Source: an uncultured Clostridia bacterium (GTDB lineage: Bacteria; Bacillota; Clostridia; Christensenellales; Borkfalkiaceae). Taken from it: DNA of 7,320 nt. Positions within the stretch are counted from its first letter, which is position 1. The number at the start of each line of letters is the position of its first letter. Location: positions 1 through 7,320 of the forward strand of contig CALGVF010000036.1 in assembly GCA_937920115.1 (NCBI GenBank), read 5' to 3'. The notes beneath the pieces are model-generated. The model saw nothing but the letters and a program-made list of their open reading frames with translations. It did no database searches and was not told where the DNA came from. Of this stretch, positions 1 through 5,990 are shown piece after piece. A program made the translations under genes and the position numbers.

Positions 1-119
1 TTATTCGTATTCGCCGTATAAATCGCGTATCCTCCCGTTACGCTTAAAAGTATCAAACAAATTACGATAACTGCGATAGGCGCCGCCAGACACAAGAAAA
101 ACTTTTTTTCCCCTCTCAT
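1..119 (-). CDS. N-terminal fragment of an unidentified membrane or secreted protein (3' end outside window)
   Basis: Reading leftward from an ATG at 119-117, the frame stays open for 39 codons to the window edge. The product begins with a basic stretch (MRGEKK), then a hydrophobic segment over about residues 7-28 rich in F, L, A, I and V, then polar residues (YTANTN). This is the pattern of a signal peptide or N-terminal membrane anchor. A good Shine-Dalgarno sequence, GAGGTG (131-126), sits 6 nt before the ATG, which supports both the start and the reality of the gene. It is divergent from the polyamine operon. Too little is visible to name a family. Nothing links it to polyamine transport except its position. 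Confidence 0.6.
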   Translation of the reverse strand, partial: MRGEKKFFLCLAAPIAVIVICLILLSVTGGYAIYTANTN

Positions 120-132
120 CTTTTACACCTCG

Positions 133-160
133 ATTATACCACTCTGTTTTCTCTTCGCAA
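133..160 (-). promoter_or_regulatory. Possible sigma-A promoter for the leftward gene
   Basis: On the minus strand there is an extended -10, TGGTATAAT (TATAAT at 138-133). A partial -35, TTGCGA (160-155), lies 16 bp upstream. The oddity is that the -10 ends only 1 nt before the GAGGTG ribosome binding site. A start point about 7 nt past the -10 would therefore cut into or remove that site. Either the mRNA is nearly leaderless or the real promoter lies elsewhere. Confidence 0.4.
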
Positions 161-197
161 CGGGAGAAAACGTCGAAAAAGTGCGAAAACTCCCGTT
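159..197. repeat. 8-bp perfect inverted repeat in the divergent intergenic region
   Basis: The arms AACGGGAG (159-166) and CTCCCGTT (190-197) are exact reverse complements, separated by 23 nt. The left arm overlaps the possible -35 of the leftward gene. The long A-rich spacer and the lack of a following T-run on either strand argue against a terminator. A regulator binding site is possible but only inferred. Confidence 0.4.
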
Positions 198-275
198 TGA
201 CTGTATAATTTTATGCCGAGAAAACGCACGATAACACAAAAATAAAAAAAATGTCGAAAAATGCTTTTAAAACGT

Positions 276-304
276 TTGACAACAAATAGCGATATATGTA
301 TAAT
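276..304 (+). promoter_or_regulatory. Consensus sigma-A promoter of the xre-potABCD operon
   Basis: The -35 TTGACA (276-281) and the -10 TATAAT (299-304) both match the consensus perfectly and are separated by the ideal 17 bp. Transcription should begin near 311-312. That gives a leader of about 130 nt before the ATG of the regulator at 441. A promoter this strong at the head of a transporter operon would be expected to need repression, which fits the operator array directly downstream. Confidence 0.85.
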
Positions 305-306
305 GG

Positions 307-405
307 TCACCGTTGCGTTTACTTTTGCTAAACTTTAAGTTTAAATTTGCTAACCCTTTTAAACTTTTGGTTTAATTTTGCTAAGCCTTGTAAACTTTTT
401 GTTTA
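307..405 (+). promoter_or_regulatory. Phased operator array: three TAAAC-N5-GTTTA sites plus one degenerate site
   Basis: Three 15-bp inverted repeats occupy 329-343, 360-374 and 391-405. Each is TAAAC, five T-rich bases, then GTTTA, and the starts are exactly 31 bp apart (about three helical turns). A weaker version at 307-321 keeps the right half GTTTA and matches 3 of 5 bases in the left half. It lies 22 bp (about two turns) before the first full site. TTTGCTAA recurs between sites at 324, 346 and 377. All full sites lie 18-95 nt downstream of the predicted start point and upstream of the regulator gene, where a bound protein would block elongation. The likely binder is the XRE-cupin protein encoded next, which would make this autoregulation of the whole operon; that assignment is inferred. 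Confidence 0.7.
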
Positions 406-440
406 GTATTGCGAAAATACCCGAAAACGCAGGTGTGAAA

Positions 441-974
441 ATGGAAATAGGAAATAAAATCAAGCAACTTCGATTGCAATGCGATTTGACGCAGGAAGAA
501 CTCGCGAACAGATGCGAACTGACGAAAGGCTATATAAGCCAACTCGAAAACGAGTTGACAAGCCCGTCGATTGCGACGCTTTGCGATATTCTGTCTGCAC
601 TCGGCACTAATCTCAAAGATTTTTTCGGCGATGAAGTCGAGGAAAAGATAGTCTTTAAAGAACAGGAATTTATCGAAAAAGAGACGGCTCAGTACACGCT
701 TAATTGGCTAGTTCCGAACTCGCAGAAAAACGAAATGGAACCCGTACTCGTCGAACTTATGCCGAAAAAAAGCACCGAACCCGACGTTCCGCACGAGGGC
801 GAAGAATTCGGGTATGTTTTAAGCGGTACGGTTATAATTCACTTGGGAGCAAAAAAATACAAGGCTAACAAAGGCGAGAGTTTTTACTACTCCGCCTCTA
901 AGGAACATTATATAGAAAACAACACGGACAGGGTGGCTAAATTTATATGGGTAGCCACGCCGCCGACTTTTTAA
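441..974 (+). CDS. XRE-family HTH regulator with C-terminal cupin domain (177 aa)
   Basis: This is a DNA-binding transcription regulator that probably senses a small ligand. Residues 1-62 form an HTH_3 (XRE/Cro-like) domain: helix 2 is around TQEELANRC (17-25) and the recognition helix around TKGYISQLENE (28-38). Residues about 95-172 form a cupin_2 beta barrel, with motif residues H118 and E122, the turn around YVLSG, and H157 and N160 in the second motif. The length is typical for PuuR-like HTH-cupin proteins, which often neighbour polyamine genes. The ATG at 441 is preferred because AGGTG (431-435) precedes it. An upstream in-frame TTG at 378 has no ribosome binding site and would place codons inside the operator array. 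It is the first gene of the operon, ending 13 nt before potA. The role as polyamine-responsive autorepressor is inferred from domains, position and operators. Confidence 0.88.
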   Translation: MEIGNKIKQLRLQCDLTQEELANRCELTKGYISQLENELTSPSIATLCDILSALGTNLKDFFGDEVEEKIVFKEQEFIEKETAQYTLNWLVPNSQKNEMEPVLVELMPKKSTEPDVPHEGEEFGYVLSGTVIIHLGAKKYKANKGESFYYSASKEHYIENNTDRVAKFIWVATPPTF

Positions 975-987
975 ACGGAGACAGACT

Positions 988-2490
988 ATGGAAAAGGAAG
1001 AAAAAATCATCGAACTCATCGGCGTCGAAAAAATATTCGACGGCGAGCAGGCAGTGGAGAATATGAACCTCTACGTAAGAAAAGGCGAATTCGTTACCCT
1101 TTTAGGTCCGTCCGGCTGCGGAAAATCGACGACGCTCAGAATGATTGCGGGCTTCGAGATGCCGACGAAAGGACAGATTTTATTAAACGGTAAAGACATA
1201 ACGAACGTACCGCCTTACGAAAGACCGATAAACACCGTCTTTCAGCGTTACGCTCTTTTCCCGCATTTAAACGTTTACGACAATATCGCGTTCGGACTTA
1301 AACTAAAAAAGTTCAGAAACACCTACGAAACTCCCGACGGGAAAACCGTTACGAAAGTTCAGAAAATGTCGAAAGCGGAAATCGACGCAAAGGTTTCGAG
1401 AGTTTTAAAACTCGTAGATCTCGAAGAGTTTGAGAAAAGAGACGTCACTACCCTTTCGGGCGGTCAGCAACAGCGTATCGCAATCGCGAGGGCTATCGTA
1501 AACGAACCCGAAATACTGCTTCTCGACGAACCGCTCGGAGCCCTCGACCTCAAAATGCGTAAGGACATGCAACTCGAACTGAAAGCGATGCACGATAAAC
1601 TCGGCATTACGTTTATATACGTTACGCACGATCAGGAAGAGGCTCTTACCATGAGCGACACGATAGTCGTAATGAAAGACGGGGCGATTCAGCAAATCGG
1701 CACCCCGAAAGACATTTACAACGAGCCTAAAAACGCGTTCGTAGCAGACTTCATAGGCGAAAGCAATATCTTCTCGGGAACTATGGTCGGCGAGAAAAAA
1801 GTACGTTTCATAAACAAGATTTTCGACTGCGTGGACGATTTCCCGAAGAACGAAAAAGTGGACGTCGTCGTTCGTCCCGAGGACGTTTTCCTTGTAGACG
1901 AAGGCAAAGGACAGGTAAACGGCGTTATTACTTCTTCTATTTTCAAAGGCGTTCACTACGAAATGATTTTCATGGTAGGAAAGACCGAAATCGTCGTTCA
2001 GGACACCATCGAAAGAAAAGTCGGAGAAAAATGTTCGGTAATTATACGCCCCGACGACATTCATATAATGGCGAAAGAGTTTGACTGCAACCGCTACGAC
2101 GGATATATCACCAAAAAGAATACCGTTTGCTTCGCGGACGGTGAATTCGAGTGCGACGTCACTCAACTCTACGAAAACTCCACCCTTGACGAAGAGGGCT
2201 ACCTCATTACCGCCGACGGCGAAAAAATCGACCTTACCGATACGGACGTAACCGTTGAGGTAGGACTTAAAGATATAGAAATAATCGACAACGACGAGGA
2301 CGGCGACGCTGCGGGAACTATTATTCAGATAGTATACAAGGGCGACCACTATCAGGTTATAATCAGAACGGACGAAGAGGAAGAAGATTTCGTCGTGGAC
2401 ACCGAGTACACCTGGAACGAAAACGACAGAGTTTCGGTAAAAATTCCGAAAGATAAAATCAGATTAAAGTTAAAGGCGGTAAACAAATAA
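988..2490 (+). CDS. potA: PotA-like polyamine ABC transporter ATPase with extended C-terminus (500 aa)
   Basis: This is the cytoplasmic ATPase that powers putrescine/spermidine import through PotB/PotC. The motifs are intact: Walker A GPSGCGKST (40-48), Q-loop Q86 in VFQRYALFPHL, signature LSGGQ (156-160), Walker B ILLLDEP (176-182), D-loop GALD (184-187) and H-loop H214. A short extra segment, around residues 108-126, interrupts the helical subdomain after AFGLKLKK. A normal TOBE domain covers about 260-362, ending RPDDIHIM. The protein then continues for about 137 acidic residues. These look like a second TOBE copy, with KGDHYQVII (451-459) echoing KGVHYEMIF (320-328). PotA is usually about 350-380 aa. 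The start has GGAG at 977-980, 7 nt upstream. It lies 13 nt after the regulator and 1 nt before potB. Iron or other polyamine-like substrates cannot be formally excluded, but the PotD partner makes polyamines most likely. Confidence 0.93.
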   Translation: MEKEEKIIELIGVEKIFDGEQAVENMNLYVRKGEFVTLLGPSGCGKSTTLRMIAGFEMPTKGQILLNGKDITNVPPYERPINTVFQRYALFPHLNVYDNIAFGLKLKKFRNTYETPDGKTVTKVQKMSKAEIDAKVSRVLKLVDLEEFEKRDVTTLSGGQQQRIAIARAIVNEPEILLLDEPLGALDLKMRKDMQLELKAMHDKLGITFIYVTHDQEEALTMSDTIVVMKDGAIQQIGTPKDIYNEPKNAFVADFIGESNIFSGTMVGEKKVRFINKIFDCVDDFPKNEKVDVVVRPEDVFLVDEGKGQVNGVITSSIFKGVHYEMIFMVGKTEIVVQDTIERKVGEKCSVIIRPDDIHIMAKEFDCNRYDGYITKKNTVCFADGEFECDVTQLYENSTLDEEGYLITADGEKIDLTDTDVTVEVGLKDIEIIDNDEDGDAAGTIIQIVYKGDHYQVIIRTDEEEEDFVVDTEYTWNENDRVSVKIPKDKIRLKLKAVNK

Positions 2491-2491
2491 A

Positions 2492-3331
2492 ATGAAAGCA
2501 CTCAAATTTTCGAGAAAACAACTCGGAATACCCTACGGCGTGTTTATGTTGTTTTTCGTGGTTCTTCCGCTTTTGTTAATCGTTTTATACGCATTTACCG
2601 TCGAAACTCACGAACCGACGACGAACGATATAGCCTATTTCTCGTTTTCGTTCGAAAACTTCGTTTATTTCTTCGGAAGTTCGGCTAATATCCGCGCGAT
2701 TTACGTCAGTTTCGGCTTGGCGATAATAACTACGGTGATATGCCTTTTAGTTGCGTACCCCGTAGCGTACATTCTCGCCCGCTCCAAAATGAAATGGAAA
2801 AACGTTGTCCTTATGCTCTTTATCCTCCCCATGTGGATAAATTTCGTTTTAAGAACGGCGGCAATGAAAGAATTGCTCTTTAAAATCGGCTTGTATAAGT
2901 CGAGCAAACTCAGCATGGTCAACACCGTTATAGGTATGGTTTACGACTATCTTCCGTTCACCATTCTTCCCTTGTACACCGTGCTTATCAAGTTGGATAA
3001 AAATCTTATCGAGGCTTCGCAGGACTTGGGAGCAAACAGCGTTCAGACCTTTTTCAAGGTCGTTATTCCCCTTTCCGCTCCCGGTATCGTTTCTGCGATT
3101 ACCATGGTTCTTTTACCGACAACCACGAGTTACGTCGTATCGGACACCTTGGGCAACGGCAACGTAACGATTATCGGTAAACTTATCGAAGATCAGTTCT
3201 CGACTATGTTCGATTGGCATGCGGGTTCGGCTATCGCAATGATACTCCTTGTGCTGATATTCATAACGATGCTCATAACGCGTAAATTTTCGGACGAAGA
3301 AGTCAATACGAGAGGAGGCGGATTATGGTAA
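2492..3331 (+). CDS. potB: PotB-like polyamine ABC transporter permease (279 aa)
   Basis: This is an inner-membrane subunit that forms one half of the translocation channel and docks on PotA. Six hydrophobic segments are visible, at about residues 13-35, 66-95, 104-122, 144-168, 196-216 and 246-264. The BPD_transp_1 coupling (EAA) loop is at 174-199: E174-A175, G180, then VIPLSAPGI. Its length is normal for the family. The segment ILPMWINFVLRTAA (111-124) resembles PotB proteins. The start lies 1 nt after the potA stop, and the nearest purine-rich sequence, AAAGGCGG, is rather far (about 12 nt). Initiation may therefore depend on translational coupling with potA. The stop overlaps the potC start by 7 nt. 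Confidence 0.93.
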   Translation: MKALKFSRKQLGIPYGVFMLFFVVLPLLLIVLYAFTVETHEPTTNDIAYFSFSFENFVYFFGSSANIRAIYVSFGLAIITTVICLLVAYPVAYILARSKMKWKNVVLMLFILPMWINFVLRTAAMKELLFKIGLYKSSKLSMVNTVIGMVYDYLPFTILPLYTVLIKLDKNLIEASQDLGANSVQTFFKVVIPLSAPGIVSAITMVLLPTTTSYVVSDTLGNGNVTIIGKLIEDQFSTMFDWHAGSAIAMILLVLIFITMLITRKFSDEEVNTRGGGLW

Positions 3332-4131
3332 AAAAGATAATAAAAATTACATACATTGTACTTTCGTTGGCGTTTATCTACGCTCCGATTATTCTCCTGA
3401 CGGTATATTCGTTCAACCTCTCTCAGTCCATAGGAATATGGTCGAAAAAATGGGGCTTCGGACTTTACCAGCAACTCTTTACCGACAAGTCGATAATGCA
3501 GACCGTTTTAAACACGGTAATTCTCGCCCTGCTCGCTTCGGTATGCTCGACTATTCTCGGCACAATCGGAGCGATAGGAACCTTTTACTCGAAAAGAAAA
3601 GTCAAGGGAGCGTTGAACGCTTTAACTCAGATACCCGTCATAAACGCAGAAATAGTAACGGCGATTTCCATCGCGTTGGTATGTTCGATGTTTGCGTTCG
3701 GCAGAACCTATGCTTCGCTTTTAATCGGACATATCGTTCTCTGCTTCCCGTTCGTTTACCTTTCGGTACTTCCGAAACTTAAACAACTCGACGGCAACTT
3801 ATACGAAGCGGCGTTGGACCTCGGAGCAAGCCCGACGAAAGCGTTGTTCAAGGTAATTATCCCCGAAATACTCCCCGGTATATTCAGCGGCTTTATGCTC
3901 GCCGTTACCTTATCTCTCGACGATTATATAATCACAACGTTTACCCGCCCGCCGACGTTCGACACCATTTCGACGTACGTTTTCGACGCTTACGCGAAAG
4001 GCGGAAAGGGATCTTCCGTACCCGCTTTAAGAGCGTTGTCTACTCTGATATTCGTTCTTATGATTTTGATACTCGTCATTCAGAACGTATCTGCTTCAAG
4101 GAGGCGTAAAAAGAATGAAAACAACCGTTAA
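3325..4131 (+). CDS. potC: PotC-like polyamine ABC transporter permease (268 aa)
   Basis: This is the second channel subunit, partner of PotB in a 1:1 membrane heterodimer. Hydrophobic segments lie at about residues 7-30, 58-86, 104-124, 128-150, 183-204 and 236-254. The EAA loop is textbook: YEAALDLGAS (160-169) followed by IIPEILPGI (178-186). SLDDYIITTF (197-206) matches the conserved PotC stretch after the loop. Its length is normal. The ATG has a perfect AGGAGG (3313-3318) 6 nt upstream, lying inside the end of potB. The gene overlaps potB by 7 nt and potD by 17 nt, a strong sign of coupled expression. A basic tail (SRRRKKNENNR) follows the last helix, as expected for a cytoplasmic end. 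Confidence 0.93.
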   Translation: MVKKIIKITYIVLSLAFIYAPIILLTVYSFNLSQSIGIWSKKWGFGLYQQLFTDKSIMQTVLNTVILALLASVCSTILGTIGAIGTFYSKRKVKGALNALTQIPVINAEIVTAISIALVCSMFAFGRTYASLLIGHIVLCFPFVYLSVLPKLKQLDGNLYEAALDLGASPTKALFKVIIPEILPGIFSGFMLAVTLSLDDYIITTFTRPPTFDTISTYVFDAYAKGGKGSSVPALRALSTLIFVLMILILVIQNVSASRRRKKNENNR

Positions 4132-5854
4132 ACGGCTTATAGCCTTACTTTCGGCAGTCGTTATCCCGTTTTCCGTACTCGTTTTAGGCGGTGCGACGAA
4201 AGCGGATAACAACAAGGTAATCGAACTCAACATATACAATGCCGAAGAATATATTTCGGAATTTAACGAAGAATGGGAAACGTTCGATATTATCGAAGCG
4301 TTCGAGGAAGAAATGAAAAAAGAGGGGTTGAACGTAAAAGTCAACTACTCAACTTTCGGAACGCTCGAAAATATGTACAACGAGTTGCAACTCACGAAGA
4401 AAAAAGGTAAAGACGGTAAGTACACCTACGCTTACGACCTCGTTTGTCCTTCCGATTATATGATTCAGAGAATGATAAACGAAGATATGTTGGAGACTTA
4501 CGACGTAAATTTCGACGACAACGGCGACGTGGTTTACGACAAAATAGACAACTTCAACGAATACGCTTCGGGCTTTATAAAAGACCTTTTCAATTCCAAA
4601 AACGAAGAAGACTACGTTACAAAAGAGACCAAAAAGTGGTCGGAATACGCTGTCTGTTATATGTGGGGTACCATGGGTTTCGTATATAACCCCGAAAAAC
4701 TCCTCGAAGTAAACGCCGACAAAAACATAGATATTTCCTCTATGAACGGCATAGAACTCGAAGAAGCGTTGGAAGCAAACACTTGGCATCTTCCGTGGGA
4801 GGCGTATTACAAAAACCTCGGAACAATCAAAGACAGTATCAGAGACACATACGCGTTGGCGGTAGGAAACGTATACAGCGAACAACTTATAAAACTTCGC
4901 CAAATGTGGGAAAGCGGAAAACTCACGCAAAGCGAATATCAATCGGTTTTAATAAAGGTATTTAACAACGTAAATACCAAATTTTCGGAAGAGTTTGCGG
5001 AAATAAAGGAACTTTCTCCCGACAAGTATTCGGAAGTATGTAAATTATTCCCCGATTCCGATATAAAGACGGTTGATAAAGTGAGCGAAACTCTTAAAGT
5101 CCTCAAACACAACGTTTTCGGATTCGAGGTAGACAGCGGTAAAAAGGACATGGCTTCGGGCAAAATCGCGATAAACTTCGCATGGTCGGGAGACGCCGCG
5201 TACACGCTCGATACAGCGGACGAAATGGAAGGAGCAACTCTTTACTACTCTGTTCCTAAGGAAGGCAGTAATATCTGGTTCGACGCATGGGTCATGCCTA
5301 AGGGTGCGAACAAAGAACTCGCTCAGAAGTTCGTAAACTTTATCTCCTCGCCCGAGTCCGCAATATCTAATATGGACTATATAGGTTACGTAAGCCCGAT
5401 AGCGGGAGACGACGTTTTCGACAGACTTCTCGACACCTACGAACTAACTACGGACGAAGAAGAAGCGAACGAACTCGGCTATGTTCCCATAGATTATTCG
5501 TACTATTTTACGAATATTTCGGACGACTATAAAACCGAAGACGGAAAAGTTATCGTATACACTTCGACCGACAATCTCGGCAGACAACTTACCACGCAAT
5601 ATCCAGAAAAATCGACGGTTGACAGATGCGCGCTTATGACTACTCTGTCAAAAGGCGAACTTAAAGACCTCAACAAAATGTGGAGCGACGTCAAGGTCGG
5701 CGATATTCCCGTTTGGCTTCTGATTTTAATACCGTCGCTTATAGGCGTAGTAGCGATTTTCTTTATCGTATACGCGATACTTAAAAAGCACGGCATAACC
5801 TTTATGAGAAAGCCGAAATATTACGGCAAACTCATTAAAAGCGAAAGAATTTAG
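4115..5854 (+). CDS. potD: PotD-like polyamine-binding protein, enlarged and membrane-anchored (579 aa)
   Basis: This is the extracytoplasmic receptor that hands polyamine to PotB/PotC. Residues 1-30 form a signal peptide with likely cleavage after ATKA. There is no lipobox cysteine. PotD landmarks follow in order: YNAEEYIS (41-48), YDLVCPSDY (107-115), YMWGTMGFVYN (182-192), KDSIRDTY (239-246), AWSGDAAY (356-363), IWFDAW (387-392) and IGYVSP (423-428). By alignment from memory to E. coli PotD, E45, Y46, S113, Y115, W358, W388, D390 and Y425 match ligand-contact positions, while its W34 is replaced by A43. About 60 extra, probably helical residues lie near 253-312. A transmembrane helix (about 533-556) with a basic tail ends the protein. 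Usual length is near 350 aa. AAGGAGG (4098-4104) sits 10 nt before the ATG inside potC. Ligand identity (putrescine or spermidine) is not resolvable. Confidence 0.9.
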   Translation: MKTTVKRLIALLSAVVIPFSVLVLGGATKADNNKVIELNIYNAEEYISEFNEEWETFDIIEAFEEEMKKEGLNVKVNYSTFGTLENMYNELQLTKKKGKDGKYTYAYDLVCPSDYMIQRMINEDMLETYDVNFDDNGDVVYDKIDNFNEYASGFIKDLFNSKNEEDYVTKETKKWSEYAVCYMWGTMGFVYNPEKLLEVNADKNIDISSMNGIELEEALEANTWHLPWEAYYKNLGTIKDSIRDTYALAVGNVYSEQLIKLRQMWESGKLTQSEYQSVLIKVFNNVNTKFSEEFAEIKELSPDKYSEVCKLFPDSDIKTVDKVSETLKVLKHNVFGFEVDSGKKDMASGKIAINFAWSGDAAYTLDTADEMEGATLYYSVPKEGSNIWFDAWVMPKGANKELAQKFVNFISSPESAISNMDYIGYVSPIAGDDVFDRLLDTYELTTDEEEANELGYVPIDYSYYFTNISDDYKTEDGKVIVYTSTDNLGRQLTTQYPEKSTVDRCALMTTLSKGELKDLNKMWSDVKVGDIPVWLLILIPSLIGVVAIFFIVYAILKKHGITFMRKPKYYGKLIKSERI

Positions 5855-5900
5855 TTATTAGTTCATTTCAAAAAGGACTGTAAAAATATAGCAAAAAAAT

Positions 5901-5947
5901 AAAGACTGCAAATTTATCCGAAAAAGATAAATACGCAGTCTTTTTTT
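5901..5947. terminator. Strong hairpin terminator after potD, likely bidirectional
   Basis: AAAGACTGC (5901-5909) pairs with GCAGTCTTT (5935-5943). After a 2x2 internal mismatch, ATTTATC (5912-5918) pairs with GATAAAT (5926-5932) around a 7-nt loop. Seven T residues (5941-5947) follow on the plus strand. An A-run before the stem (5893-5899) gives a U-run when read leftward, so it can also stop transcripts coming from the transposase. It lies 46 nt after the potD stop and closes the operon. Confidence 0.9.
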
Positions 5948-5967
5948 AATGTAAAAGGGAATGTCAA

Positions 5968-5981
5968 GAAAAGTGTGTAAG
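5968..5981. repeat. End-associated 14-mer GAAAAGTGTGTAAG, left copy
   Basis: This 14-mer is identical and in the same orientation at 7298-7311, near the other end of the element. Both copies are followed by a T-run (5982-5988 and 7314-7320). It probably forms the inner part of the terminal repeat at this end. Confidence 0.6.
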
Positions 5982-5990
5982 TTTTTTTCG

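Noticed and set aside
204..209. TATAAT on the plus strand as a second operon promoter
   Set aside because: The hexamer 17 bp upstream (GTGCGA) is a poor -35, the nearest TTGAC is almost adjacent, and the site at 276-304 is a perfect promoter.
212..244. 10-codon open frame beginning ATGCCGAGAAAA
   Set aside because: It has no ribosome binding site, lies upstream of the main promoter, and is within chance expectation in this A-rich spacer.
329..420. 31-bp tandem units as a CRISPR or satellite array
   Set aside because: The units are contiguous with no unique spacers, there are only three, and each centres on a small palindrome, which fits operators better.
378..440. N-terminal extension of the regulator from a TTG at 378
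   Set aside because: There is no ribosome binding site, it overlaps the third operator, and the ATG at 441 has AGGTG at a good distance and begins exactly at the HTH domain.
311..440. Riboswitch in the operon leader
   Set aside because: The leader is made of short repeated T-rich palindromes. No known riboswitch architecture or terminator/antiterminator pair was seen, and a DNA-binding regulator explains the repeats.
1405..2349. Long open frame of 314 codons antisense to potA
   Set aside because: It is a shadow of the potA codon pattern. It has no recognisable domain or ribosome binding site and lies opposite an unambiguous ATPase gene.
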